DNA from: Hominimerdicola alba
Lineage (GTDB): Bacteria > Bacillota > Clostridia > Oscillospirales > Ruminococcaceae
DNA length: 64,000 nucleotides
Assembly (NCBI RefSeq): GCF_900109655.1
Contig: NZ_FOAT01000005.1
Location: 64,001 to 128,000, forward strand
Reading direction: 5' to 3'
Every line of letters begins with the position of its first letter. Position 1 is the stretch's first letter. The notes under the pieces are model-generated. The model saw only the letters and a program-made list of their open reading frames with translations. It made no database searches and was not told the DNA's origin. The position numbers and the translations under genes are program-made. Of the stretch, positions 23,285 to 31,524 are shown one piece after another.

Positions 23285-24208
23285 TTATTTGATTATTTTA
23301 AAGCAGACGGTCTTTGCGTTTATCAGCGGGCTGTTGTAGGCGAAATACACTGTGCCCGATACGGGAGTTCTTATCTCGGCAACAAGTTCACCGTCGAGAG
23401 GGTCGTATATCCTGCCCAGGATATCTCCGTTTTCCACAGTCTTGCCTATGTCGGTAACTCTGAAAAACAGTCCTGCAGCCTCGGAGCGAAGCTGTTGTGT
23501 CTGGCTCTCATCAAGTATCTCGGTTATATAGCCGGGAGGTGTTTTCGCTGATACTATACTGCGGTTGTTCATGAAGCGCAGTATGGCGTTGACAGCTTCG
23601 TCTGCGGCTTTTACGTCTATAACGTCAGTTGCGTTGGCGTATACCGAGAATGCTTTGGTTTCCCAAACCTGCCAGTTGAAGTTCAAAGTAGTGGTATCGT
23701 AGGGACGGGGTTTGCGGATAATACCGAATTCAAGACCGAAATCTTTCATTATCTCGGAGTCGGTGAACCCTGTGTCCATCATCTTTACGTGAGGAAGGAA
23801 TATTCCCGGCTGGTAAAAGCTTGCCAGCTGTATGCCGTATTCGTAACCTTTGAGTTGGCTGAAAACTCCGTCAGCGATACGCTGTGTGGTCTCGCCCTGG
23901 TCATATCCGGGGAACATTCTGTTGATATCGGTATTATCCATAGTCCAGAAGCGTTTACCGATGTTCATTGAGTAGTAATTCACACAGGGGACTACGAGTA
24001 TCTCGGTATCCTCGGCGAGCTTTCCGCTGCTTTCTAGTTTTTTCAGCGCCTGCACCATTCGCGAGCAGACGTACATCTGCTGGACTTCGTTGCCGCGCAT
24101 AGCACCGACTATTGCCAGCGCCTTTTTGCCGTGACCGAAATGAAAGCCGACGATATCGAGTTGTTCGCGGTAGGGTGAGCGCAGTGAAAACAATATGCTT
24201 TTCTTCAT
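23285..24208 (-). CDS. M14/aspartoacylase-like protein lacking zinc ligands
   Basis: The 307-residue paralogue of the next gene keeps the same fold order, including the C-terminal beta domain (GLFFRVTDIGKTVENGDILG). The zinc motif H-x-x-E, GTHGDE in the paralogue, reads AMRGNE (36-41) with Arg38 in place of His, and the second His region DVHSS reads QLASF. A Glu-containing WETKAF segment remains. It probably cannot bind zinc normally and may be a regulatory or binding partner. Its ATG shares one base with the upstream stop (TAATG), so translation is coupled and a 1:1 complex is plausible. Confidence 0.75.
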   Translation of the reverse strand: MKKSILFSLRSPYREQLDIVGFHFGHGKKALAIVGAMRGNEVQQMYVCSRMVQALKKLESSGKLAEDTEILVVPCVNYYSMNIGKRFWTMDNTDINRMFPGYDQGETTQRIADGVFSQLKGYEYGIQLASFYQPGIFLPHVKMMDTGFTDSEIMKDFGLEFGIIRKPRPYDTTTLNFNWQVWETKAFSVYANATDVIDVKAADEAVNAILRFMNNRSIVSAKTPPGYITEILDESQTQQLRSEAAGLFFRVTDIGKTVENGDILGRIYDPLDGELVAEIRTPVSGTVYFAYNSPLINAKTVCFKIIK

Positions 24209-25143
24209 TATGCGTCACCTCCCGCAGGCTGTAATATTCTTGCAAGCAGTGAACCACCGTATACAACAGGGTACTCACGCAGGGTGAATATCATTCCGTC
24301 GCAGACTGCCTGCACTTTTTCCACAACGGTGGAAGTCAGTGGGTCAACCACATCGCCTATGTGGTCGCCCTGCTTGACCGTATCACCGAAATTCACACAG
24401 GGTACAAATATTCCCGCCGCGTCGGAATTAACAAATCCCACCTCGCGCCCCTCGGAGATCACAGGCTCACGTACGGGAGCAGTTTCGCCTTTCCACATAC
24501 CAAGCGCTTTCATGAGATTCAGCACACCGTCAAAAAGCTGTTCGCAGTATTCTTTTGTGATGCGCATACCAACCCCCATTTCCACAACAAGGGTCTTCGT
24601 ACCCCTGCTGTTGAGGGTGTGGGCAAGTGTCGATTCAAGTACAGTTGCGCTTTCGTGGATCCATACAAAATCAACGTTCAGCATTTTGGCATATGGCACA
24701 AGGGTTTTCGCAGTGGGGACGCTTATGCGTATCTGGGGTATCTCTTTCAGGAAGATATTGCTTGAATGTACGTCGATACAAACATCAGAGCCCGCAATGT
24801 CATCAACTATAGCTGAGCATATAACCTCAGCCATAGTGCCGCTTTTAGTTCCCGGGAAGACCCTGTTCATATCAAGATCGAACATGGGTATGCCCCTTGT
24901 GATACTGTCGATGCCCATAGGGTTAAGGGCGGGGTAGATATCAAGTGTACCGTCAAGGTCTTCGATATGCTCATCGATATAGCTGCCCACCATGTAGGCG
25001 AGATACTGCCCCTCAAGTTCATCACCGTGAGTGCCTGTAACAAGGCTCAGGCGCTTATTGCCTGTGCCGTGGCGGATACGCCGCTTTTGTATATTTAGAC
25101 TTTCGTTTACTGCAAGCGGAATGCTTGCTACCTTTTCTGTCAT
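24208..25143 (-). CDS. Succinylglutamate desuccinylase/aspartoacylase-type M14 hydrolase
   Basis: The 311-residue zinc amidohydrolase has the H-x-x-E site GTHGDE (37-42), the third ligand in IDVHSSN (near 123) and catalytic Glu in VVEMGVGMRI. The C-terminal beta barrel (IFVPCVNFGDTVKQGDHIGDVV) is typical of the AstE/ASPA group. It would cleave an N-acyl or terminal amide/peptide bond. It lies 13 bases after the transglutaminase gene and is coupled to its degenerate paralogue. In this setting its substrate is probably the product of the ATP-grasp enzyme, which is inference. Confidence 0.85.
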   Translation of the reverse strand: MTEKVASIPLAVNESLNIQKRRIRHGTGNKRLSLVTGTHGDELEGQYLAYMVGSYIDEHIEDLDGTLDIYPALNPMGIDSITRGIPMFDLDMNRVFPGTKSGTMAEVICSAIVDDIAGSDVCIDVHSSNIFLKEIPQIRISVPTAKTLVPYAKMLNVDFVWIHESATVLESTLAHTLNSRGTKTLVVEMGVGMRITKEYCEQLFDGVLNLMKALGMWKGETAPVREPVISEGREVGFVNSDAAGIFVPCVNFGDTVKQGDHIGDVVDPLTSTVVEKVQAVCDGMIFTLREYPVVYGGSLLARILQPAGGDA

Positions 25144-25156
25144 TGGTCACACCTCT

Positions 25157-25927
25157 TTATGTAAGCACTGTGCGCACAAGCTGTAGCTGCCTTGTGTATC
25201 TACCGAACATCACACCCCGGTCTATGGAACAGTCGCGGAAATCACGTCCTTGAGAGATAACAAGGTAATCATCGCTGACAGGGCAGTTGTTGGCAGGGTC
25301 GATGCCCTCCCAGTGGTCGCCTGTCCAGTACTCCACCCATGAATGTGTCTCACCGTCACAGAAGGCAAGTCCCGCGATATATCGCGCTGCAATACCGTCC
25401 ATTCGGAGTAGCGAGATAAGTATATGCGAAAAGTCCTGACAGACGCCTTTTTTCAGCGCAAACGCCTGTGCTGAAGTTGTGGAAGTATCCGTTAAGCCCT
25501 TTTCGTATTCCATGGTATCTGAAAGAGCATCGCAAAGAAATTCAGTCCTGTCCTGTACCGTACCTGTGCATCTGCTCTTTACGCTTTCATAGAAATTTGT
25601 AAGCGCTTCATCGGGCTTTGTGTACTGTGATTGATACAGATAGCAGGGCATATAGTCGGTGCGGTGCTTTGAATGGTCTATATCTGCCGCGCCCTTTATC
25701 TCAAAATCAAGAAATCGGTGGTCGCCTTTGAGATAGCCCGCTGTTACATTGTTGCCGAAAGCATCGGTAGTCTGTTGGGTTGAAACGTGTGGGGATATAT
25801 GCAGGCTGCATGAGATAACGTGCTGGGTATCTGTCTCGGGCGGGATAATGCGCAGGGCAAAGCTGTGATCGTGGACGTAATCATCAAAGGTCAGCTTTGT
25901 GATATAGCTGAAATTTACTCGCTTCAT
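25157..25927 (-). CDS. Transglutaminase-like cysteine peptidase
   Basis: The 256-residue protein has an N-terminal beta domain (the Bact_transglu_N type that starts with SYITKLTFDDYV) and a transglutaminase core with the triad Cys in KKGVCQDFSHILISLLR, His in GETHSWVEYW and Asp in GIDPANN. Proteins of this type, always near alpha-E and ATP-grasp genes, are thought to act as peptidases or amidases, not crosslinkers. There is no signal peptide, so it is cytoplasmic. Its start overlaps the alpha-E stop by 4 bases. Confidence 0.9.
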   Translation of the reverse strand: MKRVNFSYITKLTFDDYVHDHSFALRIIPPETDTQHVISCSLHISPHVSTQQTTDAFGNNVTAGYLKGDHRFLDFEIKGAADIDHSKHRTDYMPCYLYQSQYTKPDEALTNFYESVKSRCTGTVQDRTEFLCDALSDTMEYEKGLTDTSTTSAQAFALKKGVCQDFSHILISLLRMDGIAARYIAGLAFCDGETHSWVEYWTGDHWEGIDPANNCPVSDDYLVISQGRDFRDCSIDRGVMFGRYTRQLQLVRTVLT

Positions 25928-26625
25928 ACATATACCTCCGCAGGTTCAAATAAATGGGCAAGACTTTCAAGTGCTTTGACGGTATCCTGTTTATAATCTT
26001 CCTCAGAGCCAAGTGCTTCAACAAGTCCCGAAAGATACTTTGTGTTGTAGCGGTAGGGAGTGTGTCTCGGTACGCGGTTGAGGTTTTTCAGAAGCCGCAC
26101 ATATTCGCGCTTTACGCTTTCAAAGGGATACTTCATTCGCATATAAAGGTCAAGACGTTCAACGGTCTTACCGATGTAGATTATGTTTCTGATCTCGTCA
26201 TCGTAGATATGCTCGTTGACACTGCCCCAGAAGCCGTAGATTATATCTTCCAGCGGCAGAAGCGCCAGCCTGACATTATTGCTGTGTTTAGCTTTGGTCA
26301 GTGTATCCTTAGCCATTTGCAGGAATGACAGAGAATCGGTAGATATCTCTTCACGCAGGACAATGCCGTTGTCATAAGCACGTTCAAGACAATATGCGGC
26401 TGAATTTGGATTGCTTTCATCAAAAAGAAAACCCTGTATGAAATCTCTGTTGTCTATATATATATCGGGATAGCCGAAGCAGTCGAGATAATCTTCGTAG
26501 CTGTGGGCTGTGCCGATCATTTTATCAAGCTGTTTTTCAAGAGCTTTCAAAGTTGTGAAAAATCTTTCTGTATACCGTCCAAGCCAATAAAGACGGTCGC
26601 TGTGTTCTAACGAGATAGTACCCAT
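25924..26625 (-). CDS. Alpha-E domain protein (DUF403)
   Basis: The 233-residue, all-helical protein begins MGTISLEHSDRLYWLGRYTERFF, with the WLGRYxER signature that defines the alpha-E family. The family has no known catalytic residues but always accompanies circularly permuted ATP-grasp and transglutaminase genes. Its ATG lies inside the end of the ATP-grasp gene (19-base overlap), and its end overlaps the transglutaminase start, so expression is tightly coupled. Confidence 0.9.
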   Translation of the reverse strand: MGTISLEHSDRLYWLGRYTERFFTTLKALEKQLDKMIGTAHSYEDYLDCFGYPDIYIDNRDFIQGFLFDESNPNSAAYCLERAYDNGIVLREEISTDSLSFLQMAKDTLTKAKHSNNVRLALLPLEDIIYGFWGSVNEHIYDDEIRNIIYIGKTVERLDLYMRMKYPFESVKREYVRLLKNLNRVPRHTPYRYNTKYLSGLVEALGSEEDYKQDTVKALESLAHLFEPAEVYV

Positions 26626-27944
26626 GTGTCTTTAAATCCTCCTCCTTGAGATGAGTTAACAACGAATGAATCGGGGTTCCGTGAAAATCTTGTAAGTCCC
26701 GATGCCCAGACTTTTGTAGTCTTGCCTGAAAGCACGAAGGCTCTCAGGTCTGCTTTGCGCATAACGGTCTCACCGTTTTCAAGTATAGGCAGATCAAGAA
26801 AATCAATGACCTCCTGTGCGATGAAGCGTCGGGGCTCTGCGATTATAGTTGCACGAAATTCCTCCAGTTTTTCTTTTGTAAGGTCACTGCCGAAGACTAC
26901 TCCGTAACCGCCTGCTTCCGCAACGTCCTTTATGACTAGTGTATCAAGATGCTCCATTACATACTTCATGTCGTCTTCGTAGAAAGGAAGATAGGTGGGA
27001 GCATTTTTGAGTATCGGTTCTTCGCCCAGATAGTATTTTATCATCTTCGGCACGAAATAGTAGATGCCCTTGTCATCTGCCACACCGTTTCCGGGAGCGT
27101 TGATTATGCCCACGTTTCCGCTGCGGTAGGCTTCCATAAGATTCGGTATGCCTATGAGAGATTCTGGCAGGAAAGTCAGCGGGTCGAGGTACTCGTCAGC
27201 GATACGTCTGTAAAGTACGCCTATCCTGGTTTTGCCCCCAGAATACGTCCGGTGGTAGAGAATATTGTCTTCTACGAACAGCTCATCGTTCTGCACAAGC
27301 ACCGAACCTGTGTGCTCTGCAAGATAAGAGTGTTCAAAGTACGCCGCGTTGTAACGCCCCGGGGTTAGTATAGCCCTTGCGCCACCGCAGTTTACGTCTT
27401 CCATAGTTTCTTTCAGAAGCTTGGCATATCCGCGGTTGTCGATTATAGGGTTTTCCTCAAATGCCTGAGGTGCCGCGATACGTGTCAGCTCCCTTGCTAT
27501 GAGAGGATATGAAGCACCCGAGGGGATACGCAGGTTGTCTTCCAGTATGTACCACTCGCCGTCCTTAGCCTGAACAAGGTCGATACCGGAGATATGGCTG
27601 TACACCTTGTTTTTGGGAGTGATGCCCTCACATTCGGCAAGGTAGCCCTTGGATATGTAGATGAAATCTTCGGGGATAATGCCGTCACGGACGATCTTTT
27701 TATCGTGATATATATCAAAAAGGAACTCATTCAGGGCGTCTACACGCTGAACAAGTCCCTTTTCCATACTTTTGAAATCCTCCGCCGAGATGACTCGCGG
27801 AATAGGATCAAACGGAAAAAATTGTTCATTGAATACGCCGTTTTTGTATATACCAAACTTTACTCCGTATCTTCTGAGAAGTTCATTTATCTCATTTGCA
27901 TTTCCTACTGCCTCGGTAAAATGCGACTGTTTCAGTTCTTTCAT
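26607..27944 (-). CDS. Circularly permuted ATP-grasp type 2 ligase
   Basis: The 445-residue protein of the CP_ATPgrasp_2 (DUF404/DUF407) family is predicted to activate a carboxylate with ATP and join it to an amine. Visible features: the glycine-rich segment PSGASYPLIAREL, VGIINAPGNGVADDKG, DVAEAGGYGVVFG (glycine-rich ATP loop) and the EPRRFIAQEVIDF motif. Start ATG 27944 (MKELKQSHF) has GGAG nine bases upstream; the frame extends to 28040 through the leader terminator and is not used. First gene of the five-gene operon. Regulated by a leader terminator (27972-28011). Confidence 0.92.
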   Translation of the reverse strand: MKELKQSHFTEAVGNANEINELLRRYGVKFGIYKNGVFNEQFFPFDPIPRVISAEDFKSMEKGLVQRVDALNEFLFDIYHDKKIVRDGIIPEDFIYISKGYLAECEGITPKNKVYSHISGIDLVQAKDGEWYILEDNLRIPSGASYPLIARELTRIAAPQAFEENPIIDNRGYAKLLKETMEDVNCGGARAILTPGRYNAAYFEHSYLAEHTGSVLVQNDELFVEDNILYHRTYSGGKTRIGVLYRRIADEYLDPLTFLPESLIGIPNLMEAYRSGNVGIINAPGNGVADDKGIYYFVPKMIKYYLGEEPILKNAPTYLPFYEDDMKYVMEHLDTLVIKDVAEAGGYGVVFGSDLTKEKLEEFRATIIAEPRRFIAQEVIDFLDLPILENGETVMRKADLRAFVLSGKTTKVWASGLTRFSRNPDSFVVNSSQGGGFKDTWVLSR

Positions 27945-27971
27945 AGTTATCACTCCGTTCGGTATAATAAG

Positions 27972-28011
27972 AAAAAGCACTTGTCCCCAACGGGAACAAG
28001 CGCCTTTGCTC
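27972..28011 (-). promoter_or_regulatory. Leader terminator with hexaloop motif (ATP-grasp operon)
   Basis: A 12-bp stem (28003-27992 with 27988-27977, GCGCTTGTTCCC type) followed by TTTTTCTTATT, lying between the promoter at 28031 and ATG 27944, so it must be overcome to express the operon. GAGC-AAAGGC-GCTT (28011-27998) can form a small hexaloop hairpin that uses the 5' arm of the terminator. On the map it is also the first terminator after the FUSC-HAD gene, so a double role is possible. Confidence 0.75.
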
Positions 28012-28030
28012 TGCATTATTCTATATTTAT

Positions 28031-28059
28031 ATTTTATCACATCACCACTTTAAAGTCAA
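28031..28059 (-). promoter_or_regulatory. Promoter of the ATP-grasp operon
   Basis: On the minus strand: TTGACT (28059-28054), 17 bases, TAAAAT (28036-28031). It lies upstream of the leader terminator. Confidence 0.82.
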
Positions 28060-28100
28060 GCGACAATATCCTATATTATTACGACTTATACGTCTATGCA

Positions 28101-29384
28101 TCAATGATATATATCGTTCCGGTACAGCTTTTTCAATTTTTTAATAGCTGCATTGCCTCCGCCGTCACCAATATAGACATCATATTTGCTCTTGATACTT
28201 CCAATAGTTACTACTTTTTCACATCCCGTATTTGATTTAAGCTTCACAAGCATATGTTCTTTTGAAGCGATAGGAGAAAAGACTTTTAAATATTTATATC
28301 CGTCATACTCTGAGTCCGCAACGGTTATTCTTGCAAAACCGCCAAGCTCATTAACAAGCTGTTTTTCACGAACAGATATCTTTATGCTTTCATCAAGCAC
28401 CGTAAGATACAGAACACGTTCCGAAGCATCGTGCCTTCTGAATATATCACGGACATAATTTCTGTACGGAGAGTGCTTATGCGTTTCATAAAGCTTTTTC
28501 TCGGCAGTATTCTTCAATTCGCCGTAAAATATAAGCAAAGTTGAATCATACATAACATTTACAAAACAGTGCATACCGTTACCGGCAATTATCCTTTCAG
28601 CTTCTTCACATATATCAGTCTGCAAAAACTCTGCTTCAAGATACTCCCTTTCGTTCATATCATATATTGCAGCCCCGTCCATGACGATGATCGGCAGTTT
28701 TAGGTCAACTCCCTTCATAAGTGTCTTAACTTCTGCAGGAGTACGGATAGTTGAAATCGTGAATTTCACTCCCGATTCGATCATTCTGTTAAGTTCGACC
28801 TTGCTGAAAGCATTGACCGAATGATCATCGGGTATCAGAACAGAGTCGATGCCGCTGACATAAAGTGTTTCACTGTCATGCCTGACAGGCATATGAAAGA
28901 TATTTACCGCAAGACCGATCCCGATGCCGATAAACGTATCGAGAACACGGTTCAATACAAATAGGTAAGGATTATCATCAAAGGAATGTGTAAGTGATAT
29001 GCTTAGGAATACCACACAGGAGAAGAATGAAGCATTACGATTATCTGTAATGACTGTAAGATATATCACAGGCACTATTATTGCCGAAGCCAGCAGATAT
29101 ACAAGTATCGGCTCTGTCAGTCCGATACATCGGAGCAGCAGGATAAATACAAGTCCGAACACCGCACCGGTCAGAGTTCCTATAGAACGCTGTGATGCGT
29201 TGCTCTTTGTTGTTCCCTGAAATGGCTGCATACACCAAAGAGCGGCAAGTGCGCTGTAAAACGGTATGCCGTTCCCGACAGGAAGAAGTGTGCGAAAATA
29301 ATAGATGACCATACATAAAGCTACTGCAACAGATGATTTTATTATTCTCGCCCCGATATGCGGGAGTTTTTTAGGTATCTCCAT
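28101..29384 (-). CDS. FUSC-like membrane domain fused to a degenerate HAD (Cof-type) domain
   Basis: The 427-residue protein has an N-terminal half with about five membrane helices in FUSC/aromatic-acid-exporter style (PHIGARIIKSSVAVALC, QRSIGTLTGAVFG). The C-terminal half (about 175-427) follows the Cof-type HAD layout, but the nucleophile motif DxDGT reads GIDSV (Gly178, Asp180), ATGR reads STIR, and the last GDGxND reads GDGGGN, so hydrolase activity is doubtful. GAGGTGA supports ATG 29384 over 29441, which lies in the leader. A single gene under its own promoter and leader terminator; a transporter with a ligand-sensing domain is one idea. Confidence 0.8.
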   Translation of the reverse strand: MEIPKKLPHIGARIIKSSVAVALCMVIYYFRTLLPVGNGIPFYSALAALWCMQPFQGTTKSNASQRSIGTLTGAVFGLVFILLLRCIGLTEPILVYLLASAIIVPVIYLTVITDNRNASFFSCVVFLSISLTHSFDDNPYLFVLNRVLDTFIGIGIGLAVNIFHMPVRHDSETLYVSGIDSVLIPDDHSVNAFSKVELNRMIESGVKFTISTIRTPAEVKTLMKGVDLKLPIIVMDGAAIYDMNEREYLEAEFLQTDICEEAERIIAGNGMHCFVNVMYDSTLLIFYGELKNTAEKKLYETHKHSPYRNYVRDIFRRHDASERVLYLTVLDESIKISVREKQLVNELGGFARITVADSEYDGYKYLKVFSPIASKEHMLVKLKSNTGCEKVVTIGSIKSKYDVYIGDGGGNAAIKKLKKLYRNDIYH

Positions 29385-29402
29385 TGCCTTCACCTCACAA
29401 AC

Positions 29403-29439
29403 AAAAAACGGCACTGAATGTATATCAGCACCGTTGCTC
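29403..29439 (-). promoter_or_regulatory. Leader terminator with hexaloop motif (FUSC-HAD gene)
   Basis: A 10-bp stem (29434-29425 with 29417-29408, ACGGTGCTGA type with two G-T pairs) followed by TTTTTT, between the promoter and the ribosome binding site. GAGC-AACGGT-GCTG (29439-29426) can form a hexaloop hairpin that competes with the terminator's 5' arm. Confidence 0.75.
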
Positions 29440-29454
29440 ATTTATTATAGCAAT

Positions 29455-29490
29455 ATTATAGCACAGCTATGATCCTGATGTCAATTGACA
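29455..29490 (-). promoter_or_regulatory. Promoter of FUSC-HAD gene with palindromic -35 region
   Basis: TTGACA (29484-29479), 18 bases, TATAAT (29460-29455), with a second TATAAT at 29449-29444. The -35 box is part of the perfect 12-base palindrome TGTCAATTGACA (29479-29490). Confidence 0.85.
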
Positions 29491-29569
29491 AGATGATGAT
29501 TTTTAGATGAACATACAGAGTCGAATTTGGATATTAGACTTAATCAAGCTCTTGAGAAATATGATGATT

Positions 29570-29609
29570 AATACCTTGAATCATGCTTCACATTATGATT
29601 CAGGGTATT
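29570..29609. other. Long hairpin of unknown role
   Basis: A 15-bp stem (29570-29584 with 29595-29609, one G-T pair) and a 10-base loop, without a T run on either side. It lies between the FUSC-HAD promoter and the Fe-ADH terminator. Confidence 0.5.
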
Positions 29610-29670
29610 ATACATTGATCTCTGCTGTCAAGAAAATGGTTTTGATGGTTATCGAATAGACTCATAATTA

Positions 29671-29702
29671 AATAAACTCTTCGGCAGAAATCTGTCGAAG
29701 AG
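29671..29702 (-). terminator. Terminator of the aminotransferase/ABC/ADH operon
   Basis: Stem CTCTTCG(G/A)CAG/CTG(T/C)CGAAGAG (29677-29687 with 29692-29702) and an AAAT loop, followed on the minus strand by TTTATTTAATTA. Confidence 0.82.
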
Positions 29703-29742
29703 CTTGAATTTGATAGCTAAAAGAGATATACCGGCAATTGCC

Positions 29743-30870
29743 TCATAATGCCTTCTCATAAAATTCAGCGATGGTATCCGAACTGAATACAGCAGGATGA
29801 TTTGCAACGCTCGCTTCTGAGACTTTGAAGCAGTTTTCTGCGAGCCATGGAATGTCTTTTTGGCTAAAGCCATCCTCGGAAAGCCTGACGGTGAGACCCA
29901 GCTTGTCAAGAAAACTCCGCATAGCATCAGCGCAGTCCGTCTCGTTTCTACCATGAAGCAACTTTGAAATAGCGGCATACTTTTCGGGTGCATAGCTCAC
30001 ACTTGCCTCGGTAATGACTGGCGTTAGTGCAGCAAGACCCCTGCCGTGAGTAATGTTTTTCAAACCGCTGAGCGGATGCTCCATAGCATGAGGTAGGGTC
30101 ACTCCGGAAGTGTTTATCACCATTCCTCCGATAGTGCTTGCCCATGCAAGGCGATCCCACAATATATCATCATCGCACCCGTTGTACACGTTCACAAGAT
30201 CTGCTGTGATAGTTTTCATTCCCTCATAAGCCAGATATTCCGTCATCGGCTGACATGAATTTGACAGAAAAGCTTCCATCGAATGACACAGCGCATCAAA
30301 ACCTACGCAGGCAAGCAGATTCTTTGGCATCGTTTGCATAAGCTCCGAGTCGATAATAGAAACTGATGGGATTATCTCGTTTCGTCTTAGTGACTTCTTG
30401 TCACCGTTTTCGGGATTTGTCAGCACTGCAAAACTGTTGCCCTCGCTGCCCGTACCGCAGGTAGTGGGTATGGCGATGACAGGTAATGCACCTCTGCCAT
30501 GGTATCTGTTATAAATGTAATCGTTAATGTCTCGGTTGTTCTTAGCAAGGAATGCGGTCGCCTTAGCACAATCGATAACACTTCCCCCGCCCAGACCTAT
30601 GACCATATCACAGTCTTCTGTCTTTGCATATGCAGCAGCCTCCTCCGCAGTAGTTGTCAGTGGATTGGGCGTTACCTTGTCGAACACAAAACTCTCTACC
30701 CGCTCTTTTTCAAGAAAGCCGCGAACTCTGTCAAGAGTCCCCGACCTCACTGCACTGCCGCTCGTCACGATAAGCGCGCGCTTTCCGTATTTAGCCGCAG
30801 AACTGCCGACTTTACTGAGCTGACCTCTGCCAAATATCAGATTTACAGGAAGATAATATTTGAAATCCAT
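29743..30870 (-). CDS. Iron-containing alcohol dehydrogenase
   Basis: The 375-residue group III dehydrogenase begins FKYYLPVNLIFGRGQL and has the NAD-binding GGGSVID loop (near 95), IPTTCGTGSE, and metal ligands in the GFDALCHSMEAF segment, in LPHAMEHPL and in THGRGLA. It would interconvert an alcohol and an aldehyde with NAD(P)H; the substrate is not clear. Last gene of the operon, 9 bases after the kinase-like gene. Its place behind an aminotransferase suggests reduction of an aldehyde made from an amino acid, which is inference. Confidence 0.93.
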   Translation of the reverse strand: MDFKYYLPVNLIFGRGQLSKVGSSAAKYGKRALIVTSGSAVRSGTLDRVRGFLEKERVESFVFDKVTPNPLTTTAEEAAAYAKTEDCDMVIGLGGGSVIDCAKATAFLAKNNRDINDYIYNRYHGRGALPVIAIPTTCGTGSEGNSFAVLTNPENGDKKSLRRNEIIPSVSIIDSELMQTMPKNLLACVGFDALCHSMEAFLSNSCQPMTEYLAYEGMKTITADLVNVYNGCDDDILWDRLAWASTIGGMVINTSGVTLPHAMEHPLSGLKNITHGRGLAALTPVITEASVSYAPEKYAAISKLLHGRNETDCADAMRSFLDKLGLTVRLSEDGFSQKDIPWLAENCFKVSEASVANHPAVFSSDTIAEFYEKAL

Positions 30871-30879
30871 CTCTGCACC

Positions 30880-31515
30880 TCACTTAATAAGACCCTTGAT
30901 CTTCATATAAGCTTTTATAAGCTCAACACATTCGTCTATACCAACACGCTCGCTGTTGAGCGTCATATCGTAGTTTATTGGATTTGTCCAGTAGTTGCCA
31001 TGGGTGTAGTATTTATAATACTCTGCACGGTATGCGTCGGTCTGCTTTATAGTTGCCGCAGCGACCTCCTCTGTAACACCCATATTCTCCATGGTACGCT
31101 TTATACAGAAATCACGCGGAGCTTCGATATATACGCTCACGACGTTTGGTCTGCCGGCTAATATATAGTCCGCACATTTTCCGACTATCACGCAGGATTC
31201 TGTATCAGCTAGATTCATGATTATCTGCTTCTGATATTTAAAAAGCGTGTCATCTGAGACGAATTTTTCATTTCTGGCAATGTATTTTCTTGATCTGGGC
31301 AGACCCTTCATCAATCCCGCAAAGGTACCTTGCTTAGTTCGTATCTTCTCATTTACCTCGCGAAACATATCCTCATCCAGACCGCTCATCTGAGATGCAA
31401 GGGTGAGTATTCGGTTTTCATAACAATGAACGCCCAAGTCAGCCGCCAGCTTTGAGGCAATGACCTTACCGCCAGTGCCGAATCCCCTGGCAAATGTAAC
31501 AACAAAACTTTTCAT
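30880..31515 (-). CDS. Cytidylate kinase-like protein (Cytidylate_kin2 type)
   Basis: The 211-residue P-loop kinase has the N-terminal nucleotide loop ARGFGTGGKVIASKLA (glycine-rich, altered from GxxGxGK), and later CVIVGKCADYIL and KRTMENMGVTEEVA. The family is related to CMP kinase, but its substrate is unknown, and it is often found beside transporters and regulators in Clostridia. Start ATG 31515 is 9 bases behind the ABC ATPase and 9 bases before the dehydrogenase. Confidence 0.85.
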   Translation of the reverse strand: MKSFVVTFARGFGTGGKVIASKLAADLGVHCYENRILTLASQMSGLDEDMFREVNEKIRTKQGTFAGLMKGLPRSRKYIARNEKFVSDDTLFKYQKQIIMNLADTESCVIVGKCADYILAGRPNVVSVYIEAPRDFCIKRTMENMGVTEEVAAATIKQTDAYRAEYYKYYTHGNYWTNPINYDMTLNSERVGIDECVELIKAYMKIKGLIK

Positions 31516-31524
31516 AATAAACCA

